64,000 nucleotides of DNA from Flavobacteriia bacterium (GCA_015999765.1 JAECQR010000002.1:315768-379767); one strand, 5' to 3'; positions 8,361-17,057 are shown, counted from the stretch's first letter. Notes: generated from the sequence alone by a model not told the origin. Made by a program: numbers and translations.

Positions 8361-8924
8361 CTATTTCGCCGGTTTTTTCGGGCTCATCATCATAATCATT
8401 CTTTTACCTTCTAATTTAGGCAGCTGATCTACTTTTCCTACATGTTCCAGTTCCTGAGCCAATTTTAAAAGAAGAATTTCTCCCTGATCCTTGAAGATGA
8501 TCGAACGGCCTTTGAAGAAAACATACGTTTTCAGTTTAGATCCCTCCTCCAGAAATTTTTCAGCATGTTTTTTCTTGAATTCGTAATCGTGATCATCAGT
8601 CTGAGGACCGAATCTGATCTCTTTTACAACAACTTTAACCTGCTTGGCCTTTAATTCTTTAGTCTTTTTTTTCTGCTCGTAAAGGAATTTTTTATAATCC
8701 AGAATCCTGGAAATATAGGGCTCAGCTTTGTCGGAAATCACCACCAAATCCAGTTCCTGGTCTTTGGCAATTTCTAATGCTTTCGCTAAAGGATAAACTC
8801 CCGGCTCTACGTTATCACCGACCAAACGTACTTCTTTCGCACGAATCTTTTCATTGATCTGGTGCAAATCTTCCTGTACGCGCCGCTGTGGGCCTCTACC
8901 TCGGTAATTGAATTTCTGTGCTAT
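8361..8924 (-). CDS. infC: Translation initiation factor IF-3, apparently starting at a rare AUA codon
   Basis: IF-3 binds the 30S subunit and proofreads the start codon-initiator pairing. The first ordinary start in frame is TTG at 8867 ([12 protein letters not shown]), but family homology continues upstream: [18 protein letters not shown] precedes it, matching the conserved Bacteroidota IF-3 N-terminus (RNYRGRGPRRRVQED type). The only start-like codon before that block is ATA at 8924-8922; no ATG, GTG or TTG occurs in frame between there and the thrS stop. From ATA the protein has 187 aa. IF-3 genes elsewhere use AUU or similar so that IF-3 represses its own translation. The two IF-3 domains follow (linker at about residue 95). 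Confidence 0.93.
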   Translation of the reverse strand: MAQKFNYRGRGPQRRVQEDLHQINEKIRAKEVRLVGDNVEPGVYPLAKALEIAKDQELDLVVISDKAEPYISRILDYKKFLYEQKKKTKELKAKQVKVVVKEIRFGPQTDDHDYEFKKKHAEKFLEEGSKLKTYVFFKGRSIIFKDQGEILLLKLAQELEHVGKVDQLPKLEGKRMIMMMSPKKPAK

Positions 8925-8947
8925 GGTGTTAAATTTTAAAGTTAATT

Positions 8948-10867
8948 TTAAATTTTTGATTCTTTTTTGAAGTAAGAAATGAAATCTTCAATGCTCATTG
9001 CGCCCAAATCGCCTTCACCTCTTCTTCTAACAGAAATCGTGTTGTTAAGTTCCTCATTCTCACCTACAACCAGCATGAATGGCAGTTTTTTCAACTCAGC
9101 ATCACGGATTTTTTTACCCGTTTTCTCATTTCTGTCGTCAATCAAGCCGCAAATATCGTGATTTTCCAGCAATTGTGAAACTTTTTTTGCATAATCCACA
9201 TATTTTTCACTGATGGGCAAAATCGTAAACTGATCCGGAGCGAGCCAAAGCGGAAAATCTCCGGCTGTGTTTTCCAATAAGATGGCGATGAATCTTTCCA
9301 TAGAACCGAACGGTGCACGGTGAATCATCACCGGTCTGTGTTTTTCGTTATCGCTTCCGGTGTACCATAAATCAAATCTTTCAGGTAAATTATAATCTAC
9401 CTGAATGGTTCCCAACTGCCAGCTTCTGCCCAGCGCATCTTTCACCATGAAATCTAGTTTAGGACCGTAGAATGCAGCTTCGCCATATTCAACTCGTGTT
9501 TTAAGACCTTTTTTCTCGGCTGCCTGAATGATGGCATCCTCAGCTTTTTTCCAGTTCTCATCAGAACCGATATATTTTTCTTTATTATCCGGATCTCGTA
9601 AAGAAATCTGGGTAACAAAATCTTCAAATCCTAAAGATTTGAAAACATACAGTGTCAAATCAATTACATTTTCGAATTCAGGCAAAAGCTGATCCGGAGT
9701 ACAGAAAAGGTGCGCATCGTCCTGAGTAAATCCGCGAACTCTTGTTAAACCGTGCAGTTCCCCGGATTGTTCGTATCTGTAAACGGTTCCGAATTCTGCA
9801 AAACGCTTTGGCAGATCTTTGTAAGACCATTGCCCAACTTTGTAGATTTCGCAGTGATGCGGGCAGTTCATTGGTTTTAACATAAATTCTTCCCCTTCAT
9901 TTGGTGTTTTGATGGGCTGAAAACTGTCGGCACCATATTTATCCCAGTGTCCTGAAGTCACATATAGTTCTTTCGCACCGATATGAGGAGTCATTACGAA
10001 TTCGTACCCAGATTTTTTCTGTGCTTCCGATAAAAAGTTTTCGAGTTTTTTTCTGAGCGCGGTTCCTTTTGGTAACCAAAGCGGTAATCCGGCTCCCACT
10101 TTTTCCGAGAAGGCAAAAATTCCCAGTTCTTTCCCCAGTTTTCTGTGATCGCGTCGTTTTGCTTCTTCGAGTCTTTCTAAATATTCGGTTAATTCTTTCT
10201 GTTTCGGGAAAGAAATTCCGTAAACTCTGGTAAGTTGTTTGTTTTTCTCATCGCCTCTCCAGTAAGCACCTGCAGCGTTTAAGATCTTTACTGCTTTTAC
10301 GATTCCGGTCGCCGGAATATGTCCACCACGGCATAAATCTGTAAAATTATCGTGAGTACAGAAAGTAATCTCACCATCATTCAGGTTAGTAATGAGTTCG
10401 GTTTTATAGGGATTGTCAGCATATTCTTTCAAAGCGTCGGCTTTTGAGACCGAATAGAGGCTGAAAGTTGCATCTTTTTTTGCGTTCTCGAGCATTTTCT
10501 TTTCGATTTTCTCGAAATCTTTTTCAGAAAGGCTTTCGTCGCCGAAGTCTACATCGTAATAAAATCCGCTGTCGATTGCCGGGCCAATGGTTAATTTTGC
10601 GTTGGGGTAAAATTCCATAATCGCCTGAGCCAACAGGTGAGCAGAGGAGTGCCAGAATGCTTTTTTCCCCAAATCATCATTCCAGGTGAGAAGCTGAAGG
10701 GTAGAATCTGTGGTTATTGGCGTGGTAATTTCAACCTGGTTTCCGTTTACTACAGCGGAAATGGTGTTTCTTGCCAAACCTTCGCTGATTGATTTTGCTA
10801 CTTCCAAGGCGCTTACTGCGCTTTCAAATTCTCTGATGCTTCCGTCGGGAAGAGTGATTTTTACCAT
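8948..10867 (-). CDS. thrS: Threonyl-tRNA synthetase
   Basis: Class II synthetase of 639 aa, normal length. An N-terminal TGS domain (1-60), the editing/SAD domain (about 65-230, with [10 protein letters not shown] and CRGGHI), the catalytic core ([11 protein letters not shown] provides the zinc-ligand Cys and His; class II motif 2 near [21 protein letters not shown]) and a C-terminal anticodon-binding domain (from about 540). It leads the operon with infC, rpmI and rplT; the gap to the infC AUA start is 23 bases. The 5' leader predicted from the -7 element is only about 17 nt, so there is no room for a T-box or an operator like that of E. coli thrS. Confidence 0.98.
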   Translation of the reverse strand: MVKITLPDGSIREFESAVSALEVAKSISEGLARNTISAVVNGNQVEITTPITTDSTLQLLTWNDDLGKKAFWHSSAHLLAQAIMEFYPNAKLTIGPAIDSGFYYDVDFGDESLSEKDFEKIEKKMLENAKKDATFSLYSVSKADALKEYADNPYKTELITNLNDGEITFCTHDNFTDLCRGGHIPATGIVKAVKILNAAGAYWRGDEKNKQLTRVYGISFPKQKELTEYLERLEEAKRRDHRKLGKELGIFAFSEKVGAGLPLWLPKGTALRKKLENFLSEAQKKSGYEFVMTPHIGAKELYVTSGHWDKYGADSFQPIKTPNEGEEFMLKPMNCPHHCEIYKVGQWSYKDLPKRFAEFGTVYRYEQSGELHGLTRVRGFTQDDAHLFCTPDQLLPEFENVIDLTLYVFKSLGFEDFVTQISLRDPDNKEKYIGSDENWKKAEDAIIQAAEKKGLKTRVEYGEAAFYGPKLDFMVKDALGRSWQLGTIQVDYNLPERFDLWYTGSDNEKHRPVMIHRAPFGSMERFIAILLENTAGDFPLWLAPDQFTILPISEKYVDYAKKVSQLLENHDICGLIDDRNEKTGKKIRDAELKKLPFMLVVGENEELNNTISVRRRGEGDLGAMSIEDFISYFKKESKI

Positions 10868-10889
10868 TGTGAACTACAAATTTAAGATG

Positions 10890-10897
10890 CAAAAGTA
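10890..10897 (-). promoter_or_regulatory. -7 element upstream of thrS
   Basis: TACTTTTG on the minus strand fits TAnnTTTG and would start transcription about 17 nt before the thrS ATG. No good TTG is present at the -33 distance, so the promoter call rests on one element. Confidence 0.45.
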
Positions 10898-10995
10898 CGG
10901 ATTTTCTGTGAATTTTTATTTCTGTGGTTTTATAATTCTGAATGTTTTTTGACGGTATACAAAAGAACTGTGGAAAAAAACTAAAATTGGATTCT

Positions 10996-11063
10996 AGCCC
11001 CGATTGTAACGGAAATCCTTTTTTTGCGCAGCAAAAAAAGATTGAAGTGGAAAGCGGGTGGGA
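10996..11063. repeat. Intergenic inverted-repeat element, family A copy 1
   Basis: Two GC-richer arms surround an inner hairpin of CTTTTTTTGC and GCAAAAAAAG. The right arm (11031-11058) matches 24 of 28 bases of the right arm of the element at 53089-53116, and both left arms share GGAAATCCTTTTTTT. The left and right arms of one copy are loose inverted repeats of each other. It lies between the 3' end of the stress-protein gene and the thrS promoter. Confidence 0.65.
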
Positions 11064-11094
11064 TTTATAAAAGAAGATATTATTTGTTGCTCAT

Positions 11095-11128
11095 AAAAAA
11101 TCCGGCTCCAACAAATGTTGAAACCGGA
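11095..11128 (-). terminator. Terminator of the YflT-like stress-protein gene
   Basis: On the minus strand TCCGG pairs with CCGGA and CAACA with TGTTG, with a small internal loop, followed by a run of six U (A-run at 11095-11100 on the plus strand). It is 25 bases past the stop of the gene ending at 11153. Confidence 0.8.
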
Positions 11129-11152
11129 CTGCAAAATTATGAAACGTTGTAT

Positions 11153-11674
11153 TTAAAAAGTGTCGCGACTCCCGAGAGAATCCATATCATTGGACATGCC
11201 CCGGTTTCGGAAACTGTAATTTCTGTTGTCATCTGTCATATAAAGATTATTTTTCGCTTTATTGATGATTCTTGCGCGCTCATCGGAAGATAAATGATGT
11301 GCAGAATCAGATTCTCCTGAATATCGGTCTTTTGTAAAATCATTTACATCTAAGGCTCCCTGTTCGTTCATGATATCACGGGCTTTCTCTGCACGTTCAG
11401 CATCATCGGTATATACCGTTACCAGATTGCTTTTGGTTGCAGCATAACTGTATTTGTTTTTGGTGGTATCATCATCACTGAAAAGCCAGTTCCAGAATCC
11501 ACTCGTTTTTTCGTCTTCTTCGTAATCATACCCGAATTCCGGATCGTAATTTCCGGTAGTGGAGTAGCGGGAGACTTTGTAATCTTCTTTTTCGAATCCG
11601 GCATTATCGAGTCTGTCTGATGCCTGGTCGGCTGCTTCGTTGGTTGGGAACATTCCCACGATGGTGTAAGGCAT
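11153..11674 (-). CDS. YflT/GSP17M-like general stress domain protein
   Basis: 173 aa, cytosolic, no signal. The N-terminal part MPYTIVGMFPTNEAADQASDRL ... GF...DYKVSRY resembles the general stress protein 17M/YflT domain, a ferredoxin-like fold with two flexible-loop helices found in heat- or stress-induced proteins of unknown biochemical role. An acidic insert (about 50-65, YDYEEDEKTSGFW) and a hydrophilic, Arg/Ser/Asp-rich tail (after about 110) follow. Monocistronic with its own terminator. The family assignment is from sequence pattern only. Confidence 0.6.
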   Translation of the reverse strand: MPYTIVGMFPTNEAADQASDRLDNAGFEKEDYKVSRYSTTGNYDPEFGYDYEEDEKTSGFWNWLFSDDDTTKNKYSYAATKSNLVTVYTDDAERAEKARDIMNEQGALDVNDFTKDRYSGESDSAHHLSSDERARIINKAKNNLYMTDDNRNYSFRNRGMSNDMDSLGSRDTF

Positions 11675-11716
11675 AATTCAAAGTTTTAATGTTAATAGTT
11701 GTGATTTGGTAAAATG

Positions 11717-11748
11717 TTGGAATCAAAAACTATGACATAATACGTTTG
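11717..11748 (+). promoter_or_regulatory. Orphan promoter pointing into a gene-free, convergent stretch
   Basis: TTG (11717-11719), 21 bases, then TACGTTTG (11741-11748), a full match to the Bacteroidota consensus. No plus-strand gene follows; transcription would start near 11755 and meet the palindromic hairpin at 11841-11866. Confidence 0.5.
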
Positions 11749-11754
11749 GTGTAA

Positions 11755-11870
11755 AAACTTTAAAACTATTTAACATAATATATAGAGCTTTGTAACTGCG
11801 CTTAACTTTTATTAACAAAGTAGTTAAGACAAGCAAAAATAAAAGCGAAAATTAATTTTCGCTTTTATCA
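11755..11870 (+). ncRNA. Candidate small RNA of about 112-115 nt
   Basis: Inferred from three parts: the consensus promoter at 11717-11748, an internal hairpin (CTTAACT at 11801-11807 pairing with AGTTAAG at 11822-11828), and a terminal perfect hairpin at 11841-11866 followed by a short U-containing tail. There is no reading frame of note on this strand. The terminal hairpin is shared with, and antisense to, the 3' end of the small gene at 11852-12034. It matches no RNA family I recognise. Confidence 0.3.
11836..11866. terminator. Perfect palindromic hairpin, bidirectional terminator
   Basis: AAAAGCGAAAA, TTAA, TTTTCGCTTTT (11841-11866). On the minus strand it is followed by a U-rich tail and ends the small Lys-rich gene, whose stop codon is in the loop. 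On the plus strand it would end the candidate small RNA. Confidence 0.75.
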
Positions 11871-12034
11871 TTATTATCTGTTTTACCGTCTTTATGAAGT
11901 TTAGAGGTGTGCTTGATTTCCTTTTCTGCGGTTTCTCCGGATGTTATCTTTTCTGAAGAGGCGGGAATATTAGGAAGATCCTGATTTTGCTTTTTTATTT
12001 CTGCCTGTTTTGTTTTGGCTTTATCTTTTTCCAT
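11852..12034 (-). CDS. Small Lys/Glu-rich hypothetical protein
   Basis: 60 aa, very hydrophilic (MEKDKAKTKQAEIKKQN...), with no signal, no membrane segment and no hydrophobic core, so probably disordered. Coding is supported by its position 11 bases after the DUF4230 gene in the same direction, its ATG, and a terminator hairpin directly at its stop codon. Flavobacteria often encode such short charged proteins; no function is suggested. Confidence 0.55.
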   Translation of the reverse strand: MEKDKAKTKQAEIKKQNQDLPNIPASSEKITSGETAEKEIKHTSKLHKDGKTDNNDKSEN

Positions 12035-12045
12035 AATATTTGCTT

Positions 12046-12657
12046 TTAGAATTTTGAAGTGTCGATTTGACCGGTTTGGTCTTCGATTTTATAATTCAAA
12101 GCCTTTGCCAAAACAAATATATTATCAAGATTTTCCAGAAGCTGTTTTCTGCCTTCATCGCGGAGGCGGTTTTGGTTCACAGTTTTATAAGCATTGTCTT
12201 TTGCAGATTTTGTAATTTTCTGCAGGTCTTTCTGGGTAAAACGGTCGATAAAAGAATCATCCATCGACTGAATTTCAACACTGGGGATAATCCGTATTTC
12301 AGCGTTGGGAAGTTGTTTGATGATGAGTTTTTTGTTTGCCGAATCAACTTCCAGTTTCATTTTATTCAGATCATAGGTAACCTGCGCATTTGTTTTGGTG
12401 AAGGTGATAAGCTCTTTTTCGATATTGGGAAGCATTCCGCCAAGAAGCTCTGACGTGATTTTGGTTTTCTGCATGCTCGAGAAATCCTGCTCCATTACTA
12501 CCATTTTATTCATTTTTCGGATCTGGTTGGTAATAATGTAGAAATCGTTCTGAACTTTATCTTCCGTTTTTTTTGTAACTGCGTTCCAGATTAATACGAT
12601 GAACAGCACTAATGCTGCACCTAATATAAAAGGCAGGATTTTTTGGTTCGTTTTCAA
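12046..12657 (-). CDS. DUF4230 domain membrane-anchored protein
   Basis: 203 aa with one N-terminal TM segment (about 8-24, ILPFILGAALVLFIVLIWNAV) and an extracytoplasmic DUF4230 domain (about 45-200), a family without known function. The start is TTG at 12657 and follows the stop of the thioredoxin-like gene with no gap; that stop is in the same frame, so nothing further upstream can be used, and later ATGs would lose the TM segment. The abutting genes are probably translationally coupled. It lies between the thioredoxin-like gene and the small Lys-rich gene. Confidence 0.75.
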   Translation of the reverse strand: MKTNQKILPFILGAALVLFIVLIWNAVTKKTEDKVQNDFYIITNQIRKMNKMVVMEQDFSSMQKTKITSELLGGMLPNIEKELITFTKTNAQVTYDLNKMKLEVDSANKKLIIKQLPNAEIRIIPSVEIQSMDDSFIDRFTQKDLQKITKSAKDNAYKTVNQNRLRDEGRKQLLENLDNIFVLAKALNYKIEDQTGQIDTSKF

Positions 12658-13218
12658 TTACTTTAATAAATCTTTAAGTGAAGTGTTGTCTTTCTGTATG
12701 ATTTCTAGTAAATCTCTTTCCAGATAACCTGTAGCCGGACTCTCGATGATTCTACCAATTTCTTTGCCATATTTCTGTACAATAATAGTAGGAACGCGCT
12801 GAATGTTATATATTCCTTCTTCGCCTCCCGGAGCTTCTTTTTTCCGGTTTACAGCAATAAGTGTAAGTTTTTGTTCGGGGTAATTAAGGCTTTCCAGAAT
12901 CTTCATTAATCTTGGAACTTCACGATGACTGTCGCCACACCATGTTCCCAATGCTACGATTAAATTGTATGAGCTCAGCTTTTCTTTTTTAAGTTCTTCT
13001 ATCGTTTTCTTGTCAATGGTGTATTCGTCGTGCTCTTTTATGTACCAGTCGCTGTATGGTGATTTTAGGAGCTGATCTTTTGTCTGATGTCCAAGGAGCA
13101 TTTTTCCGTCATTGGTCGTTTCAACTTCGCGGTTTACAACTATTTTCTGCGCCTCGCAGGATTGCATTGTAAGAAGGAATGCGGCGGAAAGGAATATGGT
13201 TTTGGTTAATTTATTCAT
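12658..13218 (-). CDS. Exported thioredoxin-fold protein with WCGDS in place of CxxC
   Basis: 186 aa. The N-terminus (MNKLTKTIFLSAAFLLTMQSCEAQ) is a signal ending in an SC site, so a lipoprotein is possible though the lipobox is poor. A thioredoxin fold follows, with ALGTWCGDSHREVPRLMKIL at the active-site position (only the first Cys kept) and the cis-Pro loop VQRVPTIIV-like (RVPTIIV) at about 140. A single-Cys site argues against a disulfide oxidoreductase and suggests a mixed-disulfide, peroxidase-like or non-redox role. It is coupled to the DUF4230 gene. Confidence 0.75.
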   Translation of the reverse strand: MNKLTKTIFLSAAFLLTMQSCEAQKIVVNREVETTNDGKMLLGHQTKDQLLKSPYSDWYIKEHDEYTIDKKTIEELKKEKLSSYNLIVALGTWCGDSHREVPRLMKILESLNYPEQKLTLIAVNRKKEAPGGEEGIYNIQRVPTIIVQKYGKEIGRIIESPATGYLERDLLEIIQKDNTSLKDLLK

Positions 13219-13248
13219 AATGAAATTAGGAATTTTGATTCAAAGGCT

Positions 13249-13719
13249 TTAATTCTGTTCTAAAATGGATTTAAGATTGGCGGGAGAGTAGTATTTGTTT
13301 TTAAGTACTTTATAATCAGATTTCCGGTGAACATTGATTTTGTCTCCAGATGCTTCTGAGAATGCTTCTTCGCCTTTAGCCTGGTAAAATGCAATGGTTT
13401 CATCGGCTTCCTGCTGATTTGCACACGCTTTAGACATGTTAGAGCGCTGAACTTCGTTAAACAGTTCGACAAACTTTTCACCTAAACCGAATTCTAAAAC
13501 AGCACCACTCAAAACATACTGCAGATCACAAAGTGCGTCAGCGATTTCTACAATATTGTTGTCTGTGATGGCGTCTTTTAACTCATTTAATTCCTCCTGC
13601 AGCAGAGAAATTCTTAACTCGCAGCGTTCCCTGGAAGGAATTTGGGGTTGATCTAAAACAGGAGCATTGAAGGTTTTGTGAAATTCTGCCACTTGGTTCA
13701 GTGCATCAATTTTATCCAT
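13249..13719 (-). CDS. MazG-like all-alpha NTP pyrophosphohydrolase
   Basis: 156 aa cytosolic enzyme of the all-alpha NTP-PPase superfamily. Metal-binding acidic helices are visible: LLQEELNELKDAI (ExxE) and EIADALCDLQYVLSGAV (ExxD), the MazG core. The C-terminal extension (about 105-156) has a basic motif HRKSDYKVLKNKYY. Such proteins hydrolyse non-canonical or surplus NTPs; the exact substrate cannot be read here. TATATTTG on the minus strand (13737-13744) is a possible -7 element. Confidence 0.8.
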   Translation of the reverse strand: MDKIDALNQVAEFHKTFNAPVLDQPQIPSRERCELRISLLQEELNELKDAITDNNIVEIADALCDLQYVLSGAVLEFGLGEKFVELFNEVQRSNMSKACANQQEADETIAFYQAKGEEAFSEASGDKINVHRKSDYKVLKNKYYSPANLKSILEQN

Positions 13720-13799
13720 TTACTAATTAATTTGAACAAATATAAAAATTAAAATTTCAAAACCCAGACTGAATTTTGGGGTATAGCAAGCTTCAAAGT

Positions 13800-13826
13800 A
13801 AAAAGCATCCATTTTGGATGCTTTTT
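13800..13826. terminator. Terminator of the acyl-CoA dehydrogenase gene
   Basis: AAAAAGCATCC and GGATGCTTTTT pair perfectly around a five-base loop, with U-runs on both strands. It is 20 bases past the stop of the minus-strand gene at 13846. Nothing on the plus strand needs it. Confidence 0.9.
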
Positions 13827-13845
13827 AACGTTTTGTATCTGATAA

Positions 13846-14985
13846 TTATTTGGAGATTTCTCTTCCGATTACCAACTTCTGGATTTCTGAGGTTCCTTCG
13901 CCAATCGTACATAATTTTGCATCTCTGTAAAATTTCTCCGCCGGGAAATCTTTGGTATAACCATAACCTCCAAAAATCTGTACGCCATTGTTTGCGATTC
14001 TTACGCAGGCTTCAGACGAATAAAGTTTTGCCATTGCTCCTTCTTTAGTCATCGGTTTTTTAGCATTTTTAAGCGTTGCAGCACGCTGAATAAGCAGTTC
14101 GGAAGCGTCAATTTCTGTCGCCATATCTGCGAGCATGAAATTAATTGCCTGAAACTGGTTAATCGCTTTCCCGAACTGGTGTCTTTCCAGTGAATATTTT
14201 AACGCGGCTTTGTAAGCTCCACGTGCAATTCCTAAACTTAAGGCTGCAATCGAGATTCGTCCGCCATCTAAAATTTTCATGGCCTGTTTGAAGCCTGAAC
14301 CAACTTCGCCCAATCTGTTTGCATCAGGGACTCTCACATTATCGAAAATTAATTCTGCGGTTTCAGAAGCACGCATGCCTAATTTATTTTCTTTTTTTCC
14401 TGACGAAAAACCGGGCATTCCTTTTTCTAAAACAAATGCTGTTGAATTATTTTTCGCACCTTTCTCACCGGTTCTTGTCATTACTACAGCAATGTCTCCG
14501 GAGATCGCGTGGGTGATAAAGTTTTTTGCACCGTTTAAAACCCATTCGTCACCGTCTTTAACCGCGGTGGTACTCATTCCGCCGGAATCGGATCCTGTAT
14601 TGTGTTCAGTTAATCCCCATGCACCGATTACTTTACCAGATGCAAGCTGCGGAAGCCATTTGTGGCGCTGCTCTTCGTTTCCGAATTCATAAATATGATT
14701 TGTGCAAAGTGAGTTGTGAGCTGCAAGCGAAAGACCTATTGAAGGGTCTACCTGAGAGATTTCATCTAAAATAGTTACATATTCATGATACCCCATTCCG
14801 GAACCGCCATATTCTTCTGGAATCACAATTCCCATAAAGCCCATTTCGCCCATTTTGTGGAAAAGTTCTACCGGAAAAGTCTGGCTTTCGTCCCAGTCCA
14901 TAATGTTCGGGCGGATATTTTTTTCTGCGAATTCCTTAGCAGTTTCTGCAATCATATTAAGGTTGTGTAAAGTCTCAGTATTCAT
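13846..14985 (-). CDS. Acyl-CoA dehydrogenase
   Basis: FAD-dependent alpha,beta-dehydrogenation of an acyl-CoA, 379 aa. Features include GAWGLTEHNTGSD (FAD/substrate loop, about 123-135), NGAKNFITHA, the C-terminal helical domain with RHQFGKAINQFQAINFMLADM and QIFGGYGYTKDFPAEKFYRDA, and the catalytic glutamate region IGEGTSEIQKLVIGR. The GEGT-E placement in the last segment is that of short-chain/branched-chain members, so a butyryl-, isovaleryl- or isobutyryl-CoA substrate is likely. Single-gene unit; the -7 element TATCTTTG is at 15002-15009 on the minus strand. Confidence 0.95.
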   Translation of the reverse strand: MNTETLHNLNMIAETAKEFAEKNIRPNIMDWDESQTFPVELFHKMGEMGFMGIVIPEEYGGSGMGYHEYVTILDEISQVDPSIGLSLAAHNSLCTNHIYEFGNEEQRHKWLPQLASGKVIGAWGLTEHNTGSDSGGMSTTAVKDGDEWVLNGAKNFITHAISGDIAVVMTRTGEKGAKNNSTAFVLEKGMPGFSSGKKENKLGMRASETAELIFDNVRVPDANRLGEVGSGFKQAMKILDGGRISIAALSLGIARGAYKAALKYSLERHQFGKAINQFQAINFMLADMATEIDASELLIQRAATLKNAKKPMTKEGAMAKLYSSEACVRIANNGVQIFGGYGYTKDFPAEKFYRDAKLCTIGEGTSEIQKLVIGREISK

Positions 14986-15001
14986 ATATAGTATTTGTTT
15001 T

Positions 15002-15009
15002 CAAAGATA
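15002..15009 (-). promoter_or_regulatory. -7 element upstream of the acyl-CoA dehydrogenase gene
   Basis: TATCTTTG on the minus strand fits TAnnTTTG, 16 bases before the ATG. No matching -33 TTG is visible, so transcription here may need an activator or use a weak site. Confidence 0.4.
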
Positions 15010-15110
15010 ATTAAAATGGTTAAGTCTGAAAATATATTTTTTAAATTACCTTTAATTCCTCATTTAACGCAAGTTAAATCCGTAAATTAGCACCCTTTAA
15101 TATAATATCT

Positions 15111-16988
15111 ATGAAAAGACTTTTATTTCTGTCTCTCTTTATACCAGTTTTAAGTTTTGCTCAGATTCCCGCTGGCTATTATGAGGGAGCATCCTCACTC
15201 AGCGGTTACGCTCTTAAGACAAAACTGCACGAAATTATCTCGGCTAAAAACATTAACTGGCACTATGGGGATTTAACTGCATTTTATAATCAGACCGATT
15301 TAGACCGCTATTACGACCACAACGCAAGTAATACCACCATCCTTCTGGATATTTATTCGGAAAAACCAGATGGTCCGGATGCCTATGAATATACGACAGC
15401 TAACATTATTGGCTCCGCAAATGCTGAAGGGCAGGGATGGAACAGAGAGCATATGATGCCCCAAAGTACATTCAACAGTAATTACCCGATGTATTCTGAT
15501 ATGTTTTACGTGATTCCTACGGATGCAAGAATTAATCAGCTGCGGAGCAATTATCCTTATGGTAAAGCGGGCAGTACAAACCATTACACATTTACAAACG
15601 GATCCAAAATAAGCAATAACGGTACCCCGGGATCGGGATATACGGGAAGAGTATATGAGCCGATTGATGAATTCAAAGGAGATGTCGCAAGAAGCCTTCT
15701 TTACTTTTCGGTAAGATATGAGGGGAAGTTAAGCTCGTTTAATTATTTTAACGGTACTTCAGCGGCAAACGACAGAAGCCCACTTGATGGTACCGAGGAA
15801 AAAGCTTTTGAAAGCTGGTATATTAACCTGCTTCTGCAATGGCATAACCAGGATCCGGTTTCACAGAAAGAAATAGACAGGAATAATGCTGTTTACTCGA
15901 TACAGAAAAACCGCAATCCGTTTATTGATCATCCCGAATGGGTAAATGTAATTTGGACGCAAACACCAGATGGCAGCGCTCCTCAGGCACCAGTAAATTT
16001 AAATGTTCAGCAAACCAGTGCTTATTTTGTGAATTTATCATGGACAGCACCGGCCGATAGTGATTTGCTTAGTTATAAGATATATCAGAACAGTGTTTTA
16101 GTTGCCACTTCAAAAAACACAAGCATTACAATTGATCATCTGGAGCCATCAGCGCCGTATAATTTTACAGTAAAGGCTTATGATAACGGGTATCTGGAAT
16201 CTCCGGACAGTAATCTGATTACTGTTACAACACTGGCAAATGATATCTATGCTAAAGATTTAATGATTACCAAATATCTGGAGGGAAACTTAACTAATAA
16301 GGCGATAGAAATTACCAATAAAACTGGTCATCCGGTTAATTTAAATAAGTACAGGCTTAGCGTTCAGTTTTATAACAGTAGCGCAGGTAACTACTATTTT
16401 CCTGATCCTTATGAACTGGAAGGAATGGTGCAGGATAACGAAACCTTTGTGGTACTGAATCCTAACGCTAATTTCAGCTGTATTACTAATGAGGAGGCAA
16501 GATTTGTAACTGCTGCTCCCCAGCTAACTTACTCCGGAAGTCAATATCTCGAACTCAGATACGCTTCTACCACAGTAGATGCAATTGGTACCTCATATCT
16601 TAATAATTATGAAACGCTCGGGGATGTTTCCCTATACAGGTCTGCAGCGGTAAATCAGCCTAATTCAACTTTTACGCTGTCTGAATGGCAAATTAAGCCG
16701 ACTGATTATTGTGAAGATCTGGGAAGTTTAGCCACCAATTCTGTAAACGCCAATAGTTCAGCACCATATTCAGTTTACCCGAATCCTGTTGTTGGAAGCA
16801 CGTTGTATATTAAAGGAAATCAACTTCAGAACGTGAAGCAGATTTCTGTGATAGATTTATCTGGAAAACTTTTGAACGTGAAAAATCAGCCATTCAAAAA
16901 CACCAACGCTCTGGATGTTGGAAATTTGAAATCTGGTGTATACCTTTTGAAAATTGATGAGTTCACTTTGAAATTCATCAAACAATAA
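15111..16988 (+). CDS. Secreted endonuclease I family protein with FN3, lamin-tail and T9SS domains
   Basis: Exported nuclease of 625 aa. The signal peptide is residues 1-17. The endonuclease I (NucM/EndA type, beta-beta-alpha metal) domain spans about 20-285, with the catalytic W110-N-R-E-H114 motif followed by MMPQS. Then come a fibronectin type III domain (about 292-375), a lamin-tail-like beta domain (about 380-530, DLMITKYLEGNLTNKAIEITN) and a C-terminal type-A sorting domain (YPNPVVGSTLYI ... DLSGKLL ... KSGVYLLKI). Likely degrades extracellular DNA for nutrients or in biofilms. Followed by a clear terminator. Confidence 0.92.
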   Translation: MKRLLFLSLFIPVLSFAQIPAGYYEGASSLSGYALKTKLHEIISAKNINWHYGDLTAFYNQTDLDRYYDHNASNTTILLDIYSEKPDGPDAYEYTTANIIGSANAEGQGWNREHMMPQSTFNSNYPMYSDMFYVIPTDARINQLRSNYPYGKAGSTNHYTFTNGSKISNNGTPGSGYTGRVYEPIDEFKGDVARSLLYFSVRYEGKLSSFNYFNGTSAANDRSPLDGTEEKAFESWYINLLLQWHNQDPVSQKEIDRNNAVYSIQKNRNPFIDHPEWVNVIWTQTPDGSAPQAPVNLNVQQTSAYFVNLSWTAPADSDLLSYKIYQNSVLVATSKNTSITIDHLEPSAPYNFTVKAYDNGYLESPDSNLITVTTLANDIYAKDLMITKYLEGNLTNKAIEITNKTGHPVNLNKYRLSVQFYNSSAGNYYFPDPYELEGMVQDNETFVVLNPNANFSCITNEEARFVTAAPQLTYSGSQYLELRYASTTVDAIGTSYLNNYETLGDVSLYRSAAVNQPNSTFTLSEWQIKPTDYCEDLGSLATNSVNANSSAPYSVYPNPVVGSTLYIKGNQLQNVKQISVIDLSGKLLNVKNQPFKNTNALDVGNLKSGVYLLKIDEFTLKFIKQ

Positions 16989-17009
16989 TATTTTCAATAA
17001 CCTATATTA

Positions 17010-17042
17010 AAACTCCTCATTATTTTTTTGAGGAGTTTTTTT
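17010..17042 (+). terminator. Terminator of the endonuclease gene
   Basis: AAACTCCTCA and TGAGGAGTTT pair across a short AT loop and are followed by eight T. It lies 20 bases past the stop. The convergent HhH gene ends at 17058 and may share it in reverse. Confidence 0.9.
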
Positions 17043-17057
17043 GTAATTCTTTGCGAA

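Noticed and set aside
8361-8867. infC starting at TTG 8867
   Set aside because: It would delete about 19 conserved N-terminal residues that are encoded in frame upstream.
10868-10960. T-box or thrS operator
   Set aside because: The predicted leader is about 17 nt and shows no T-box sequence or tRNA-like domain.
11024-11293. 89-aa plus-strand frame
   Set aside because: It runs through the repeat element and the terminator and into the antisense of the stress-protein gene.
13249-13481. Frame-shifted second frame in the MazG-like gene
   Set aside because: The 156-aa frame is intact with all metal-binding motifs; the other frame is a shadow.
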